Source: Pseudideonella sakaiensis
GTDB lineage: Bacteria; Pseudomonadota; Gammaproteobacteria; Burkholderiales; Burkholderiaceae_C
Assembly (NCBI RefSeq): GCF_001293525.1
Contig: NZ_BBYR01000040.1
Coordinates: 1 to 64,000 of the forward strand
Direction of reading: 5' to 3'
DNA length: 64,000 nt
Part shown: positions 47,288-56,865 of the stretch, piece after piece
Numbering within the stretch: position 1 is the stretch's first letter
Layout of the letters: each line of letters starts with the position of its first letter
Program-made: the position numbers and the translations under genes
Notes under the pieces: model-generated
Database searches by the model: none
What the model saw: the letters and a program-made list of their open reading frames with translations, nothing else
What the model was told of the DNA's origin: nothing

Positions 47288-47304
47288 AGCAGAAAGCATG
47301 CCCA
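47288..47304 (-). promoter_or_regulatory. Sigma-54-type promoter of glnA
   Basis: The minus strand reads TGGGCATGCTTTCTGCT. It has GG and GC separated by 10 bases and matches the consensus YTGGCACG-N4-TTGCW at all but three positions. Transcription would start near 47277, giving a leader of about 43 bases. It fits NtrC-dependent expression of glnA, with ntrC in the same neighbourhood. Weak NtrC half-sites (GGTGC 47397-47401, GCACC 47457-47461) lie upstream. The remaining gap to 47451 holds a GC-rich hairpin (47373-47391) that may end the cinA transcript. Confidence 0.65.
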
Positions 47305-47451
47305 AAACCGCCCGCGGCCCCCGTGGGCGGGCAGCCGCCGCCGTCGCCGGCGACGCCGCGTTTTGGTGAACGCCGGGGCGACCAGCCCCGGGAACGGTGC
47401 GCATTTGACACCCGATCCCGCCGACCGGGCGCGAATGGCCGGGCATTCCGC

Positions 47452-48303
47452 TCAACGCACCAATTCAGGGCCAAGTTTTGCGCCGAACTGGTGCAGGCCG
47501 GCCAGCAGCCGCGCGTAGGCGGCGGCGAGCAGCGCCGGCTCCTGGCCCTTGACGCCCAGCTCGATGTGCCGGCCCCATTCCGGGTGGTCCACGCTGGGCA
47601 GGCTGAACACCTTGATGCCGGGGTGGGCCGCCTCGACGCCCTCCATCAGCGGCGTCAGGCTGGCCTCCATCGCCCCGAAGACGATCACCGAGCGCTCCGA
47701 CTGCGGGCGGCGGTCGCCGACGCCGGCGCAGTGGGTGTCCAGCACCCACTCGATCATCGGCCACGCCATCACCGGGAAGCCGGGCACGAAGTAGACGCCG
47801 CCGCCCACCGCGTGGCCGGCCGGCGGCGCGTAGCGCTGCGCGAAGCCGGGGATGCGGTTGTAGGGGTTGGGAATGATCTCCACGCCCTCGGGGAAGACGC
47901 CCATGTTCAGGCGGTGCAGGTTGTCCGGCCGCTCCGGCTCGAAGGGCTGGTTCTGCTCGGCGGCCACCTCGCGCATGCGCTCGAGGATCAGCTCGCGCGC
48001 CTGCGGGTGCAGCAGCAGCGGCCGGTGCAGCGCCTGGGCCGCGCTCTGGCGCGTGTGGTCGTCCGGCGTGGCGCCGATGCCGCCGCAGGAGAAAACCACC
48101 GCCCCCTCACGGGCGGCCGCGAAGGCGTCGCGCAGGTCGGCGGTGATGCGCGCGCGGTCATCGCCGACGTAGCGCGCCCACGCGAGCGACAGGCCGCGGG
48201 CGCCGAGCAGTTCGATCACCTTCGCCAGGTGCTTGTCGGCGCGCTTGCCGGAGAGGATCTCGTCGCCGACGATGACGAGGCCGACGGTCAGGGTGGAGGA
48301 CAT
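47452..48303 (-). CDS. CinA-like molybdopterin-binding-domain protein
   Basis: A 283 aa protein with the CinA/MoCF domain: LVIVGDEILSGKRADKH, then VFSCGGIGATPDDHT and FPVMAWPMIEW. Full-length CinA has an additional C-terminal nicotinamide-nucleotide deamidase domain, which is absent here. Stand-alone versions are annotated as competence/damage-inducible protein A and may hydrolyse ADP-ribose-type compounds, but the role is uncertain. It is cytoplasmic. It precedes glnA on the same strand. Confidence 0.87.
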   Translation of the reverse strand: MSSTLTVGLVIVGDEILSGKRADKHLAKVIELLGARGLSLAWARYVGDDRARITADLRDAFAAAREGAVVFSCGGIGATPDDHTRQSAAQALHRPLLLHPQARELILERMREVAAEQNQPFEPERPDNLHRLNMGVFPEGVEIIPNPYNRIPGFAQRYAPPAGHAVGGGVYFVPGFPVMAWPMIEWVLDTHCAGVGDRRPQSERSVIVFGAMEASLTPLMEGVEAAHPGIKVFSLPSVDHPEWGRHIELGVKGQEPALLAAAYARLLAGLHQFGAKLGPELVR

Positions 48304-48381
48304 CGCGGGGGGCGGCGGGGGGCGCCGGCATGAGGGGACGGGAGGACGGCGGAACGGCGTGCAGACGGCGGCGGCGCCGTT

Positions 48382-49359
48382 TCAGCGCCCCGGCCAGGGG
48401 GACGCGCCGGCCGGGGGTGGCGCGTCCGCGCCGGGCGGCAGCGCGGCGGGCGGCGGAGCGGCGGCCGCCGGCGGCGGTGGCAGCGCCAGAGGCGCCGGCT
48501 CGGCCGCGCGGGGCAGCGGCAGCACCGGCCCGGACGCCGCGGCGGCGGACGGCGGCGCCGCCGGTGCCGCGCGCCGTCGCGCCTCCAGCGCCGCCAGCGC
48601 GTAATGCGCAAACCACAGGCCCGAGAACGCGAACACCAGGGTGTAGATCCACACCGCCACCGGCACCAGCAGCGGCGCCATTGCGACGAACAGCACGCCG
48701 GAGGCCCAGACCACGCTCGGCGCGGCGCCCAGGTAGCCGCAGAGCACGCCCATCGCCAGTAGCGTCGTGCCGTGCTCGCGCAGCAGCGCACGCCGCTCGA
48801 CCGCGTCGGCATGCTCGGCCAGCACGTCGTAGCCCATCAGCCGATAGGTCAGCCAGCCCCAGATCAGCGGCGGCAGCACCAGCACCAGCGGCGGCACGAA
48901 CCACAGCGGCAGGCTGAGCAGCAGCGCCAGCAGCGCCGCGAGCGTGGCCCAGGCGCCGCCGAACAGCGCGCCGAGCAGCGAGCCGCCGCGCCGCCGCTCC
49001 AGCTGCGGGAAGCGCCGCGCGGCGACCAGCGAGACCATCGCCGGCGTCATCAGCATCGCGACCGCCAGCAGCGAGCAGACGACGATGACCGGCGTCGCGA
49101 GCAGCACCACCACCAGCGGCGCCAGCGCCGCGCGCAAGCCCGTCAGGCCGGCGCCCTCCAGCGCCGCGACCAGGCTGCCCAGCAGGGCCCAGGAGCCGAT
49201 GCGATCCTGCACCGCGTCGAGCGCCGGCTCCCAGAAGAACCAGCCCGCGCCGAAGGCCAGCGCCGACATCAGCAGCAGCGGCAGCAGCGACAGCGCGATG
49301 ACGCGCGGATGCAGGCAGTAGGCCGCGGCGCGCCAGAAGGAATCGAGCAGCAGCGTCAT
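48382..49359 (-). CDS. EI24-domain integral membrane protein
   Basis: A 325 aa membrane protein with about six or seven spans between residues 20 and 250 (RVIALSLLPLLLMSALAFGAGWF; VVVLLATPVIVVCSLLAVAML; others), matching the EI24/CysZ-like family. Bacterial members have been linked to sulfate uptake (CysZ), but this branch is uncharacterised. Residues 255-325 are a Pro/Ala-rich cytoplasmic tail of low complexity, longer than usual. It lies 38 bases after the sterol-desaturase-family gene and is probably co-transcribed. Confidence 0.83.
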   Translation of the reverse strand: MTLLLDSFWRAAAYCLHPRVIALSLLPLLLMSALAFGAGWFFWEPALDAVQDRIGSWALLGSLVAALEGAGLTGLRAALAPLVVVLLATPVIVVCSLLAVAMLMTPAMVSLVAARRFPQLERRRGGSLLGALFGGAWATLAALLALLLSLPLWFVPPLVLVLPPLIWGWLTYRLMGYDVLAEHADAVERRALLREHGTTLLAMGVLCGYLGAAPSVVWASGVLFVAMAPLLVPVAVWIYTLVFAFSGLWFAHYALAALEARRRAAPAAPPSAAAASGPVLPLPRAAEPAPLALPPPPAAAAPPPAALPPGADAPPPAGASPWPGR

Positions 49360-49397
49360 GCGTCCAGCCGGTGCGAGGGGCCGTGGCCGGCCGGCGC

Positions 49398-50375
49398 TCA
49401 GCCTCGCCCGGCGAGGCGGCGCAGGCCCAGCCATTGCTGCGACCAGAAGCCGCGCCCGTAGTCCCGTCCGCCCTCCTCGGGCAGCTGGTCGCGGATGCCG
49501 GTCGGGTCGTAGCGGCGCTCGAAGTTGGCGGTGCCGAACAGGATGTCCCAGAGCGGGAACAGCACCGCGAAGTTGTGCCCGCCCAGGCTGCGCGGCCCGG
49601 CGGATTCGTGCCCGATGCCGATGCTGTGGTGCAGCCGGTGGAAGCGCGGGCTGACCAGCACCCTCTCGAACACCGGGCCGAACCACAGCCGCAGGTTGGC
49701 ATGCGAGAGGCTTTCGACGAGCTGGGTGGTCGCCACCACCGCGACGAACTGGCCCGGCGCCACGCCGATCGCGCGCGCCACCAGCACCAGGATCACGTCG
49801 CGCAGCAGGTCGTCGAGCAGGTGGTTGCGCTGGTCGCTCCACATCGTCATCTGGCGCTGGCTGTGGTGCAGCGCATGCAGCGCCCACCAGGGCCGCAGCG
49901 CGTGCTGGCCGCGGTGGATCGCGTAGTCGACGAAATCGAAGACCAGCAGGTAGACGACGAACGCGAACAGCGCCGAGTCCGTCACGCCCGGCCACCAGGG
50001 CGCCATCAGCGCGTCAAGCTGGAAGCCGCCGTAGCCGGCCACCGTCAGGCGGCCGAAGACCGCGTCCCACAGCGGGTCGACGAGGAAGAACAGCGCCACG
50101 CGGACGAGGCCGAGGCGGTGGATCAGCGTGTAGACGATGTCCACGCGGATCGCCGCACGGTCGGTCACCGGCTCGACCGGCCGCCAGCGCTGCAGCGCGG
50201 CCAGCGCGGTGAGCATGACGAGCAGCTGCAGCAGGCCGACCAGCAGCCAGCCGGTCGCGACGTAGCCATCCTCCAGCAGGTTGGCCGCGCCGGCCTGGAA
50301 CATCAGCGGCTGGACGACGGCCTCGAACAGCCGCTGCTGGGCCTCGCCGAAGGCGTTGACCAGGGCGTCGAGCAT
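49398..50375 (-). CDS. Sterol desaturase/fatty acid hydroxylase family protein
   Basis: A 325 aa membrane-bound non-haem diiron enzyme. The histidine boxes are visible as HRGQH, HALHHS and HRLHHS, with four to five membrane spans (about 40-60, 90-110, 130-155, 195-220). Family members hydroxylate or desaturate lipids, sterols, carotenoids or ether lipids. The substrate is not deducible, but the N-terminal region and overall size resemble bacterial lipid hydroxylases. The upstream gene is an esterase lipoprotein; no pathway link is obvious. Confidence 0.88.
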   Translation of the reverse strand: MLDALVNAFGEAQQRLFEAVVQPLMFQAGAANLLEDGYVATGWLLVGLLQLLVMLTALAALQRWRPVEPVTDRAAIRVDIVYTLIHRLGLVRVALFFLVDPLWDAVFGRLTVAGYGGFQLDALMAPWWPGVTDSALFAFVVYLLVFDFVDYAIHRGQHALRPWWALHALHHSQRQMTMWSDQRNHLLDDLLRDVILVLVARAIGVAPGQFVAVVATTQLVESLSHANLRLWFGPVFERVLVSPRFHRLHHSIGIGHESAGPRSLGGHNFAVLFPLWDILFGTANFERRYDPTGIRDQLPEEGGRDYGRGFWSQQWLGLRRLAGRG

Positions 50376-50402
50376 CGGGCGGGCGGCTCCTGCGGGCGGC
50401 GC

Positions 50403-51326
50403 TCAGCGCGGCGTGTTGGCCAGCGCCACCGGCAGCGCCTCGTAGAAGCGGCGGCCGTAGATGCGGTGCGAGCTGGCGTCCAGGTGCACCGCGCCGTTCA
50501 GGCCCTGGGTCAGGTTGCTGGTCAGGCCGGCGGTGGACACCACCGCGGTGTAGCGCAGGCGGCCCGGCGTGCCGTTGATCACGTCGAGGATGGCCTGCTG
50601 GCCCGGCGTCGGCGCCGGGGCGATCCAGTCCGGCGAGAACTGGCCGAGCAGGAAGGGCACCGTGGCGCCGCCCTGGCCCGCGGCGATGCGCGTGCGCAGC
50701 GTGCCGATCATGGTGTCGAGCGCGGCCTGGTACTGCGCGCCCGTCATGGTGTCGACGTCGGACTCGCCCTGGCTCCACAGGATGGCCGCGAGGCAGTTGC
50801 CGCCGTCGCTGGCCAGCGCCGCGTTCAGCCGCGTGACGGCGGCCTCGAACAGGTCGTCGCCCGGGTTCCAGCGCCGGTTGCTGAAGGCGGTGCCGTTGTA
50901 GGCCGCGGGCACCAGCAGCACCTTGCGCGCCGTGGGCAGCGCCGCCAGGTAGGCGCGCGCGAAGCTCATGCCCGGGCCGATGCGCCCGACGTTGAAGGGC
51001 GCGTCCGGGTGCTGCAGCGGGTCGGACGCGAGCGCCATGCCGCCGGCCATCGTCCACTGCTGGATGCGCGGGTCGGTGGTGTCGAAGCCGGGCACGATGT
51101 AGGCGCCGTAGCCGGACATGTTGGACTGGCCGATCAGCAGCACCACGTCGTAGCCGGCCACGCCGCGCTTGTCGGTGCATGCGGCGGAGATCGTCGGGCC
51201 GGTGGCCGGCGGCGTCGAACCCCCGCCGCCGCCGCCGCCGCAGGCGGCGAGCAGCACCGCCCCCGCCAGGGCCCACAGGCCCGCCCAGGCGGTGCGCCGC
51301 CCCGTCGTCGTCGATCCTGCGCTCAT
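50403..51326 (-). CDS. SASA-domain acetylesterase lipoprotein
   Basis: A 307 aa predicted lipoprotein: signal segment AWAGLWALAGAVLLAAC with lipobox LAAC (lipidated Cys near 28), a Gly-rich spacer, then a sialate-O-acetylesterase/acetylxylan-esterase-like SGNH domain with VVLLIGQSNMSGYG (nucleophile Ser), ILWSQGESD and a catalytic HLDASSHRIYG near the C-terminus. It likely removes acetyl groups from a polysaccharide at the cell surface or in the periplasm. The ATG has GAGGAG upstream. It is 46 bases after the deacetylase gene. Confidence 0.85.
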   Translation of the reverse strand: MSAGSTTTGRRTAWAGLWALAGAVLLAACGGGGGGGSTPPATGPTISAACTDKRGVAGYDVVLLIGQSNMSGYGAYIVPGFDTTDPRIQQWTMAGGMALASDPLQHPDAPFNVGRIGPGMSFARAYLAALPTARKVLLVPAAYNGTAFSNRRWNPGDDLFEAAVTRLNAALASDGGNCLAAILWSQGESDVDTMTGAQYQAALDTMIGTLRTRIAAGQGGATVPFLLGQFSPDWIAPAPTPGQQAILDVINGTPGRLRYTAVVSTAGLTSNLTQGLNGAVHLDASSHRIYGRRFYEALPVALANTPR

Positions 51327-51372
51327 CGTCGTTCTCCTCGTGCTGCGGCGGGTGTCCCGGCCCGGCGGGCCC

Positions 51373-52344
51373 TCAGCGCTGTTGCAGCCGCGCAGCATAG
51401 TCGGGATGCGAGCGCAGCGTCGCGAAACACAGCCCGCGCGCCTTCAGCCCGACGATCAGCGGCTCCAGCACCGCGGGCGCCCACGGGTCCTTGCGCGACC
51501 AGATGCCCAGGTGGGCGAGCAGGATGTCGCCGGGCCGGATGTCGCGCAGCGCGCGGCGCAGCAGCTGGGCATTCGACACCCGCTCGCTCGGCAGTTCGTC
51601 GCCGAGGAAGCCGGCGTCGGCCCAGGGCACGTGGGCCCAGCCGCACTGCCGCGCCGCGGCCAGCAGCGCCGGCGAGGTCTTGCCGCCGGCGGCGCGGAAG
51701 ATCGGCGACAGCGTGGCGCCGGTCATGTCCTTGAAGCGCCGCGCCACCTGCTGCAGCGAGGCGCAGTAATCCTGCGCGGTCCAGTCCAGCACGTGGCCCG
51801 ACTCGGGCCCGGCCGTCGGGCGCACCTTGAAGCCGGTCGGCGTGTCGGCCTGCCAGACCGCGTGGTCGAAGGTGTGCGAGCCGAACAGGTGGCCCTCGGC
51901 GACCCGCGCCTTCCACCACGCGGCCCATTCGTCGTCCAGGCTGGCGCCGCCGGTGCGCGTGCGTTCGTTGGCGAGGAAGAAGGTGACGGGCACCTGGTGC
52001 CGCTTCAGCACCTCGGCGATCAGCGGCGCCACGCCCATGTGGCCGGTGTCGAAGGTCAGGTAGACGGGCTTGTCGCCGGCAGCGCCGCTGCAGGCGCCGG
52101 CCGGGACGGGGGCGCTGCCGGGGGCCTGGGCAGCGCCCGGCGCCGGGGCCGCGCCCCGGGGAGGCCCCTCGGCCGCCGGGCGCGCGCCCTGCCCGCGCGC
52201 CGCCGGCACCAGCAACGCCGCCGCCGCGCCGCAGGCCAGCGCGCCCAGGCGGCGGCGGCTCGGGCCGGGCGCGCCGTGGGTCGGCTCGGGAGCCGGCTCG
52301 TGCGGCCGGGTGTCCCGGCGCAGCGAGGCCTCAGCGCGGCGCAT
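51373..52344 (-). CDS. Polysaccharide deacetylase-family protein with altered DDG motif
   Basis: A 323 aa protein with a twin-arginine-type export signal (SRRRLGALACGAAAALLVPA, residues 29-48), a Pro/Ala linker and a NodB-homology domain (about 93-315). The conserved TFDDG reads TFDTGH, so catalytic base D99 is kept but the metal-binding Asp is Thr100. The His pair is present as SHTFDH (H157, H161). An insert with DWTAQDYCASLQQV is also unusual. It may use a different metal arrangement or have lost deacetylase activity. It overlaps the YVTN gene by 14 bases. Confidence 0.83.
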   Translation of the reverse strand: MRRAEASLRRDTRPHEPAPEPTHGAPGPSRRRLGALACGAAAALLVPAARGQGARPAAEGPPRGAAPAPGAAQAPGSAPVPAGACSGAAGDKPVYLTFDTGHMGVAPLIAEVLKRHQVPVTFFLANERTRTGGASLDDEWAAWWKARVAEGHLFGSHTFDHAVWQADTPTGFKVRPTAGPESGHVLDWTAQDYCASLQQVARRFKDMTGATLSPIFRAAGGKTSPALLAAARQCGWAHVPWADAGFLGDELPSERVSNAQLLRRALRDIRPGDILLAHLGIWSRKDPWAPAVLEPLIVGLKARGLCFATLRSHPDYAARLQQR

Positions 52345-53521
52345 GGTCCAGCGTCCACACGCCGTGCGGCGAGCGGCCGACCGGCACCTGGCGCACCACC
52401 TGGCGCGTGGCCATGTCGACCACGCTCATCCTGCGCGCCCAGCGCGAGCTGACCAGCAGCGTGCGGCCGTCGGCCAGCACCTCCAGGCAGTCCGGACCGC
52501 CGGGCGCCGGGTAGCGGTCGACCACCGCCAGCGCCTGCAGGTCGATCTTGCTCACCGTGTTGGCCACGCGGTTGCTGACGTAGACGTGGCGCTGGTCACC
52601 GGCGGCGCGGAAGGCGTGCGCGCCCTCGCCGCTCTCGATGCGCTTGACCAGCTTCGGCGGGTTCGCACTCACGTCGTAGACCTCCACGAACTTGTCGCCG
52701 GTCAGGCCGACCAGCAGCTGGCGATCGTCCGGCGTCAGGAACACGTCCGCCGGCATCTTGCCCACCGGGATCTTCCAGCGGATCTTCTGCGTCGCCAAGT
52801 CGATCGCGACCAGTTCGTCGCTGTCCTGCATCGAGCTGTAGACCACGCTGCTGCGGCGGTCGATCGCCAGGTGGCTCGGCGTCTTGCCGGTCGCGATGCG
52901 GGCGGCCAGCTTCAGCGGCTGGGCCGCATCCGCGGGCTCCCAGCGGTAGATGTCGACGTGGTCCAACCGGTTCGCCGCGGTGACGAACCACTTCATGTCC
53001 GGCGAGAAGCGCAGGTGGTACGGGTCCCGGATGCCGGTCAGCACGCGCTGCACCTCGGCCGTGACCGGGTCGACGAAGGTCAGCGAGTCGCTCATCGCAT
53101 TGGCGACGATGAGCGATTTCTCGTCCGGCGTCAGGTAGAGGTGGTGCGGCTCCTTGCCGGTGGGGATGCGCTTGAGCTCGCGGTAAGTGCCGGGCTCGAT
53201 CACGCTGATCGTGGCGTCGAGCGAGTTCAGCACGAAGATCGGCCGCGCCACCTTCGCGGCGGGGGCCGTGGCCGGCGACGCGGAGGCCGGCGCGGCGGAC
53301 GGCCGCGGCGCGGCGGCCGTCGGCGCCGAGGTCTGCGCCGGAGCGGCCCCGGCGACCGCCCCGGGGCCGCCCGCGGGCCCGGGCCGCGCGCCGCCCGACG
53401 GCGCCCCCTGGGCCCGCGCGCCGCCGCTGCCGGCCAGGCCGGCCATCCCCAGCGCGAGCGCCGACGCGAGCAGGCGCCGCCGCCCCGCCGGACCGGCCGC
53501 GCCGCGATCGAGGGAATCCAC
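52331..53521 (-). CDS. Exported YVTN beta-propeller protein
   Basis: A 396 aa protein with a Tat-like signal (RRRLLASALALGMAGLAGSGGARAQ), a low-complexity Pro/Ala/Ser linker (about 40-90) and a seven-bladed propeller of YVTN repeats (VLNSLDATISVIEPGT, VANAMSDSLTFVDPVT, VSNRVANTVSKIDLQ, VVDMATRQVVRQVPVG). Such proteins bind partners or ligands in the periplasm, often for redox enzymes or surface polymers. The start is uncertain: GTG 53521 is chosen; a TTG at 53545 is the alternative. It is translationally coupled to the deacetylase. Confidence 0.82.
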   Translation of the reverse strand: MDSLDRGAAGPAGRRRLLASALALGMAGLAGSGGARAQGAPSGGARPGPAGGPGAVAGAAPAQTSAPTAAAPRPSAAPASASPATAPAAKVARPIFVLNSLDATISVIEPGTYRELKRIPTGKEPHHLYLTPDEKSLIVANAMSDSLTFVDPVTAEVQRVLTGIRDPYHLRFSPDMKWFVTAANRLDHVDIYRWEPADAAQPLKLAARIATGKTPSHLAIDRRSSVVYSSMQDSDELVAIDLATQKIRWKIPVGKMPADVFLTPDDRQLLVGLTGDKFVEVYDVSANPPKLVKRIESGEGAHAFRAAGDQRHVYVSNRVANTVSKIDLQALAVVDRYPAPGGPDCLEVLADGRTLLVSSRWARRMSVVDMATRQVVRQVPVGRSPHGVWTLDHAPR

Positions 53522-53691
53522 GTGGTTCAGCGCACTGCAGGTCAAGAAGGGCCACCCAGTCGGTCAAACCGACGAGTTTAGGGGCAACCCTGAGGCGCGG
53601 CCCGGATGACCGAGCGGGCCGCCCCGGCTCCCATCCCCCGGCGGCAGGAGAACCGCGGGGCCGGCCGGGGCGCGGCCCGCCCCGCGCAGCC

Positions 53692-54504
53692 TCACTCGTC
53701 GTCGCCGCCGAGCACGCCGCCCAGCAGGCCGCCGGCGCCGAAGCCGCCGAGCAGCGAGCCCTCCTCGCGCGAGCCGCCGCGCTGCGGCGCCGCCGCGAAC
53801 ACGCGCGACGCCAGGCGCGAGAACGGCAGGCTCTGCAGCCAGACCGTGCCCGGGCCGGTGACCTTCGCGAAGAACAGGCCCTCGCCGCCGAACAGCGCCG
53901 TCTTGATCTTGCCGACGTACTGGATCTCGAAGTTGATGTTCGGCGTGAAGGCCACGACGCAGCCGGTGTCGATCAGCAGGGTCTGGCCGGGCTGCAGCTC
54001 GCGCCGCATCACGGTGCCGCCGGCGTGCACGAAGGCCAGGCCGTCGCCCTCGAGCTTCTGCATGATGAAGCCCTCGCCGCCGAAGAAGCCCACCGACAGC
54101 TTCTGCTGCAGGTAGATGCCCAGCGACACGCCGCGGGCGGCGCAGAGGAAGGCGTCCTTCTGGCAGACCAGCATGCCGCCGAGCTGGCGCAGGTCCATCG
54201 GCAGGATCTTGCCCGGGTAGGGCGCCGCGAACGCGACCTTCTGCTTCTGCGCGGACTGGTTGGTGTAGACCGTCGTGAACAGCGATTCGCCGGTGACCAG
54301 CCGCTTGCCGGCACCCAGCAACTTGCCGAACAGCCCGCCCTGGCTCTTCGAGCCGTCGCCGAAGACGGTGTCCATGCCGATGCCGGCATCCATGTACATC
54401 ATGCTGCCGGCCTCGCCGACCGCCGCCTCCTGCGGGTCGAGCTCGACCTCGACGAACTGCATCTCCGAGCCCTTGATCTCGAAGTCCACCACATCCATCG
54501 CCAT
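53692..54504 (-). CDS. AIM24/TIGR00266-family protein
   Basis: A 270 aa protein of the AIM24 family, a double-psi/beta-rich fold with repeated [16 protein letters not shown]- and [16 protein letters not shown]-type segments. Members occur in bacteria, archaea and mitochondria; bacterial function is unknown. No signal or membrane span is present. The last 25 residues are Gly-rich ([17 protein letters not shown]), as in many homologues. The ATG at 54504 follows a GGAGG/GGAAAG region. It is divergent from the ligase gene. The 170-base gap after the YVTN gene shows nothing distinctive. Confidence 0.88.
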   Translation of the reverse strand: MAMDVVDFEIKGSEMQFVEVELDPQEAAVGEAGSMMYMDAGIGMDTVFGDGSKSQGGLFGKLLGAGKRLVTGESLFTTVYTNQSAQKQKVAFAAPYPGKILPMDLRQLGGMLVCQKDAFLCAARGVSLGIYLQQKLSVGFFGGEGFIMQKLEGDGLAFVHAGGTVMRRELQPGQTLLIDTGCVVAFTPNINFEIQYVGKIKTALFGGEGLFFAKVTGPGTVWLQSLPFSRLASRVFAAAPQRGGSREEGSLLGGFGAGGLLGGVLGGDDE

Positions 54505-54606
54505 GTTTCGCTTTCCGTCCTCCCCGCCCAATGGGGAGCCACGGGGGCGAATGCTAGCGCGCAGCCGGGCGCAGACTGCTCCCCGGGGATCTTTCGGGAG
54601 CACGGC

Positions 54607-55527
54607 ATGGCGACACGGCAGCAGGCGGCGGGGCCCACCCCGCCCGCGGAACACCTCGGCCCCCTGGGCCGCCTGGGGCGGCGGCGCCTGCTGGCCGCCG
54701 CGGCGCTGTTCGCGGCCGGCCCCTGGCCCGCGCCCGCCGCTGCGGCCGCCGGCGCGCCGGCGCTGCTGCTCGCCACCGAGGACGGGCCGCACGTCGACCC
54801 GCGCGAGCACCTCGTCAGCGAGAAGTACGACGGCGTGCGCGCCCACTGGGACGGCCGGCAGTTCCGCTTCCGCAGCGGCCGCACGATCGCCGCGCCGGAC
54901 GAGTTCCTCGCGTGGCTGCCGCCGGGCACCGCGCTCGACGGCGAGCTCTGGCTCGGCCGGCGCCGCTTCGACGCGCTGTCCGGCCTGGTGCGGCGCGCCA
55001 CGCCGTCGGACCCGGCCTGGCGCGCGCTGCGCTACCTGCTGTTCGAGCTGCCCGGCGGCGCGCCGCGCTTCGACGAGCGGGTGCGCCAGCTGCAGGCGCT
55101 GGCCGCAGCGCGGCCGGGCTCGCCGCTGCAGGCCGTCGAGCAGCGGCGCGTCGCCGACCGGGCAGAGCTGATGCGCCTGCTCGACGAGACCGTGCGCGCC
55201 GGCGGCGAGGGCCTGATGCTGCACCGCGCCGACGCACCCTACCGGACCGGGCGCAGCGAGCTGCTCGTCAAGCTCAAGCCGCAGTTCGACGCCGAGGGCG
55301 TGGTGGTCGCCCACCTGCCCGGCCAGGGCCGGCACGCCGGCCGCCTCGGCGCGCTCGAGCTGCGCCTCGCCGACGGCCGCCGCCTGCGGCTGGGCACCGG
55401 CTTCAGCGACGCCGAGCGCGACACGCCGCCACCGCTCGGCAGCATCGTCAGCTTCCGCTACCGCGAGCGCACGCCCTCGGGCCTGCCGCGCTTCGCGAGC
55501 TTCCTGCGGGTGCGCGAGGAGCCCTGA
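54607..55527 (+). CDS. ATP-dependent DNA ligase, Lig E type, with export signal
   Basis: A 306 aa minimal ATP-dependent ligase with adenylated K73 (EKYDGVRA), [17 protein letters not shown] (motif IV) and LLVKLKP (motif V), followed by an OB-fold domain without extra DNA-binding domains. Residues 24-48 ([24 protein letters not shown]) form an export signal of Tat-like character, which fits the idea that Lig E enzymes act in the periplasm on extracellular DNA. GGGAG lies 6 bases upstream of the ATG. Substrate and role in DNA uptake are inferred from the family. Confidence 0.88.
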   Translation: MATRQQAAGPTPPAEHLGPLGRLGRRRLLAAAALFAAGPWPAPAAAAAGAPALLLATEDGPHVDPREHLVSEKYDGVRAHWDGRQFRFRSGRTIAAPDEFLAWLPPGTALDGELWLGRRRFDALSGLVRRATPSDPAWRALRYLLFELPGGAPRFDERVRQLQALAAARPGSPLQAVEQRRVADRAELMRLLDETVRAGGEGLMLHRADAPYRTGRSELLVKLKPQFDAEGVVVAHLPGQGRHAGRLGALELRLADGRRLRLGTGFSDAERDTPPPLGSIVSFRYRERTPSGLPRFASFLRVREEP

Positions 55528-55717
55528 CCACGCCAGGCGCCCCAGGCCGGCCGTCTGCCAGCGGCGGGTTCGTCGATTCGTCCACGCCCGTGGCCGCACC
55601 CGCCCGGCGCCGGGTCGGGCCGCCGGGGCCGGGTCGGTATCATCCGGGCTCCCGCGTCGGCCGCCCGCACGAATCTTGCTGCGCCGGCCCCGCCCGCCCG
55701 AGCCCGACCCCGCACCC

Positions 55718-56860
55718 ATGACCGCCACCGCCCCCAAGAAAGTCGCCCTCATCACCGGTGTCACCGGCCAGGACGGCGCCTACCTGTCCGAACTGCTGCT
55801 CGACAAGGGCTACGAGGTGCACGGCATCAAGCGCCGGGCGTCGCTGTTCAACACCGACCGCATCGACCACCTCTACCAGGACCCGCACGCCGACCACCCG
55901 CGCTTCACGCTGCACTACGGCGACCTGACGGACTCCACCAACCTGATCCGCATCATCCAGCAGGTCCAGCCCGACGAGATCTACAACCTCGCGGCGATGA
56001 GCCACGTGGCCGTGTCCTTCGAGGAGCCGGAGTACACCGCCAACGCCGACGGCATCGGCACGCTGCGCATCCTGGAGGCGATCCGCATCCTCGGGCTGCA
56101 GAAGAAGACGCGCTTCTACCAGGCCAGCACCTCCGAGCTCTACGGCCTGGTGCAGGAGATCCCGCAGAAGGAGAGCACGCCCTTCTACCCGCGCAGCCCC
56201 TACGCGGTGGCCAAGCTCTACGCCTACTGGATCACCGTCAACTACCGCGAGGCCTACGGCATCTACGCCTGCAACGGCGTGCTGTTCAACCACGAGAGCC
56301 CGCTGCGCGGCGAGACCTTCGTCACCCGCAAGATCACCCGCGCGATCGCGCGCATCGCGCTGGGCCTGCAGGACTGCCTGTACCTGGGCAACATGAGCGC
56401 GCTGCGCGACTGGGGCCACGCGAAGGACTACGTCGAGATGCAGTGGCTGATGCTGCAGCAGCAGCAGGCCGAGGACTTCGTGATCGCCACCGGCGTGCAG
56501 TACAGCGTGCGCCAGTTCGTCGAGTTCGCCGCGCGCGAGCTGGGCATCACGCTGGTCTTCAGCGGCGAGGGCGACCAGGAGATCGCCACCGTCGAGAAGG
56601 TCGCACCGGTGGGCGGCGAGCTCAAGGCCAAGTGCAAGCCCGGCGACGTGATCGTCCGCGTCGACCCGCGCTACTACCGCCCCACCGAGGTCGAGACCCT
56701 GCTGGGCGACCCGAGCAAGGCCAAGGCCAAGCTCGGCTGGGTGCCCAAGATCACGCTGCCCGAGCTCGTCAAGGAAATGGTCGAGTCCGACTACCAGTCG
56801 GCCAAGCGTGACAGCCTGGTCAAGCTCGCCGGCTTCCGGGCCTACGACTACAACGAGTGA
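55718..56860 (+). CDS. gmd: GDP-mannose 4,6-dehydratase
   Basis: A 380 aa extended SDR with cofactor motif [14 protein letters not shown]-binding [12 protein letters not shown], catalytic ASTSELYG and Tyr-Lys pair YAVAKLYAY, and the substrate segment [18 protein letters not shown]. It converts GDP-mannose to GDP-4-keto-6-deoxymannose, the precursor of fucose, rhamnose and perosamine-type sugars. It opens the polysaccharide region here, but no GDP-fucose synthase follows directly. A TATCAT hexamer at 55638-55643 may be a -10 element in the 190-base upstream gap. Confidence 0.95.
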   Translation: MTATAPKKVALITGVTGQDGAYLSELLLDKGYEVHGIKRRASLFNTDRIDHLYQDPHADHPRFTLHYGDLTDSTNLIRIIQQVQPDEIYNLAAMSHVAVSFEEPEYTANADGIGTLRILEAIRILGLQKKTRFYQASTSELYGLVQEIPQKESTPFYPRSPYAVAKLYAYWITVNYREAYGIYACNGVLFNHESPLRGETFVTRKITRAIARIALGLQDCLYLGNMSALRDWGHAKDYVEMQWLMLQQQQAEDFVIATGVQYSVRQFVEFAARELGITLVFSGEGDQEIATVEKVAPVGGELKAKCKPGDVIVRVDPRYYRPTEVETLLGDPSKAKAKLGWVPKITLPELVKEMVESDYQSAKRDSLVKLAGFRAYDYNE

Positions 56861-56865
56861 CGCGC

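Noticed and set aside
47373-47391. CCGGGGC/GCCCCGG hairpin as an intrinsic terminator for the cinA-like gene
   Set aside because: No T-run follows on the minus strand, so it is mentioned only as a structure.
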